From [Anoxybacillus] calidus (GTDB lineage Bacteria > Bacillota > Bacilli > Bacillales > Anoxybacillaceae), in assembly GCF_013760845.1 (NCBI RefSeq), contig NZ_JACDUU010000010.1, positions 1 to 64,000 of the forward strand: 64,000 nt of DNA. Direction: 5' to 3'. Position 1 is the stretch's first letter. The number at the start of each line of letters is the position of its first letter. Shown piece after piece: positions 63,877 through 64,000 of the stretch. The notes below the pieces were generated by a model. The model was not told the DNA's origin and did no database searches. It saw only the letters and a program-made list of their open reading frames with translations. The position numbers and the translations under genes are program-made.

Positions 63877-64000
63877 ATGAAACTACAAAGCAAGTTGATT
63901 TTAATTATATGTTCACTCATTCTGTTCGTCACTTTATTTTTAGAACTATTATTCCAGCATATGTTATCTGTTACTTTAAAGGAGCAAATCGGCTTAAGGG
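63877..64000 (+). CDS. Start of a probable sensor histidine kinase (partial)
   Basis: The first 41 codons lie in the window: MKLQSKLILIICSLILFVTL then FLELLFQHMLSVTLKEQIGLR. An N-terminal transmembrane helix followed by a periplasmic segment of this pattern (LQ.KL...I..L....L......L..QIG.RAL) is typical of CitA/DcuS/CitS-type sensor kinases. GGGGGAG lies 5-8 bases before the ATG. Placed after tctCBA, it would fit the citrate-sensing CitST system. The kinase domain is outside the window. Confidence 0.6.
   Translation, partial: MKLQSKLILIICSLILFVTLFLELLFQHMLSVTLKEQIGLR

Overview
The window is chromosomal DNA from an endospore-forming Bacillaceae. Evidence: spore coat genes (cotI/cotS-like kinase fold and cotSA-like glycosyltransferase), SAM-I riboswitches, AGGAGG ribosome-binding sites with ATG/GTG/TTG starts, CcpA (cre) sites, and the ansR-ansAB, mtlA-R-F-D, aco and gnt loci in Bacillus/Geobacillus style. 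The low GC and the mtlARFD order suggest a Geobacillus/Anoxybacillus/Aeribacillus relative, but the genus is not proven. No tRNA, rRNA, CRISPR array or complete insertion sequence was seen.

Layout. 1-5.3 kb: mostly non-coding and decayed (transposase relics, a frameshifted gene), with a coupled pair of small helical proteins, a SRAP-domain protein and a DCC-family protein. 5.6-12.8 kb: the most interesting locus, one operon behind a near-perfect Zur box. It holds a NikA/CntA-type lipoprotein, two permeases, two ATPases, a MATE exporter and a nicotianamine-synthase-like enzyme. This reads as a complete make-export-reimport zinc metallophore system, but without the opine dehydrogenase and histidine racemase of staphylopine clusters. 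13-15.3 kb: five tightly packed small enzyme genes (pterin dehydratase, DUF4937/YdbC, deoxyribosyltransferase-like, cupin, GrpB). 15.4-18 kb: a gene broken by an in-frame TGA, an isolated trpB, and a small membrane gene truncated at an IS3 relic. 18-22 kb: a LysM-NlpC/P60 cell-wall hydrolase and metNPQ under a SAM-I riboswitch.

22-28 kb: accessory single genes (GNATs, HAD, Nudix, UPF0060) mixed with gene remnants (GNAT, enoyl-CoA hydratase tail, YmaF-like N-terminus). 28.8-31.7 kb: spore coat pair. 32.5-35.7 kb: ansR divergent from ansAB (asparagine to aspartate to fumarate). 35.8-39.7 kb: DUF5317 membrane protein, a 29-residue microprotein, a GGDEF/HD-GYP enzyme and a metallo-beta-lactamase-fold hydrolase. 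40.1-45.6 kb: mannitol PTS operon with a promoter overlapped by cre. 46.7-47.7 kb: a second SAM-I-type riboswitch in front of an uncharacterised gene and a VOC (glyoxalase-fold) gene. 48.6-54.1 kb: acoR and the sigma-54-dependent acoABC genes for acetoin cleavage, with no acoL. 54.9-59.2 kb: gluconate locus with a LacI-type regulator, gntK and gntP. 59.7-64 kb: a DJ-1/PfpI protein, then tctCBA (tripartite tricarboxylate transport) with a cre site, ending at the start of a sensor-kinase-like gene.

The catabolic blocks (mtl, gnt, aco, tct, ans) form a carbon-overflow and secondary-carbon repertoire, with visible CcpA sites at mtl, gnt and tct. The accessory blocks carry the novelty.
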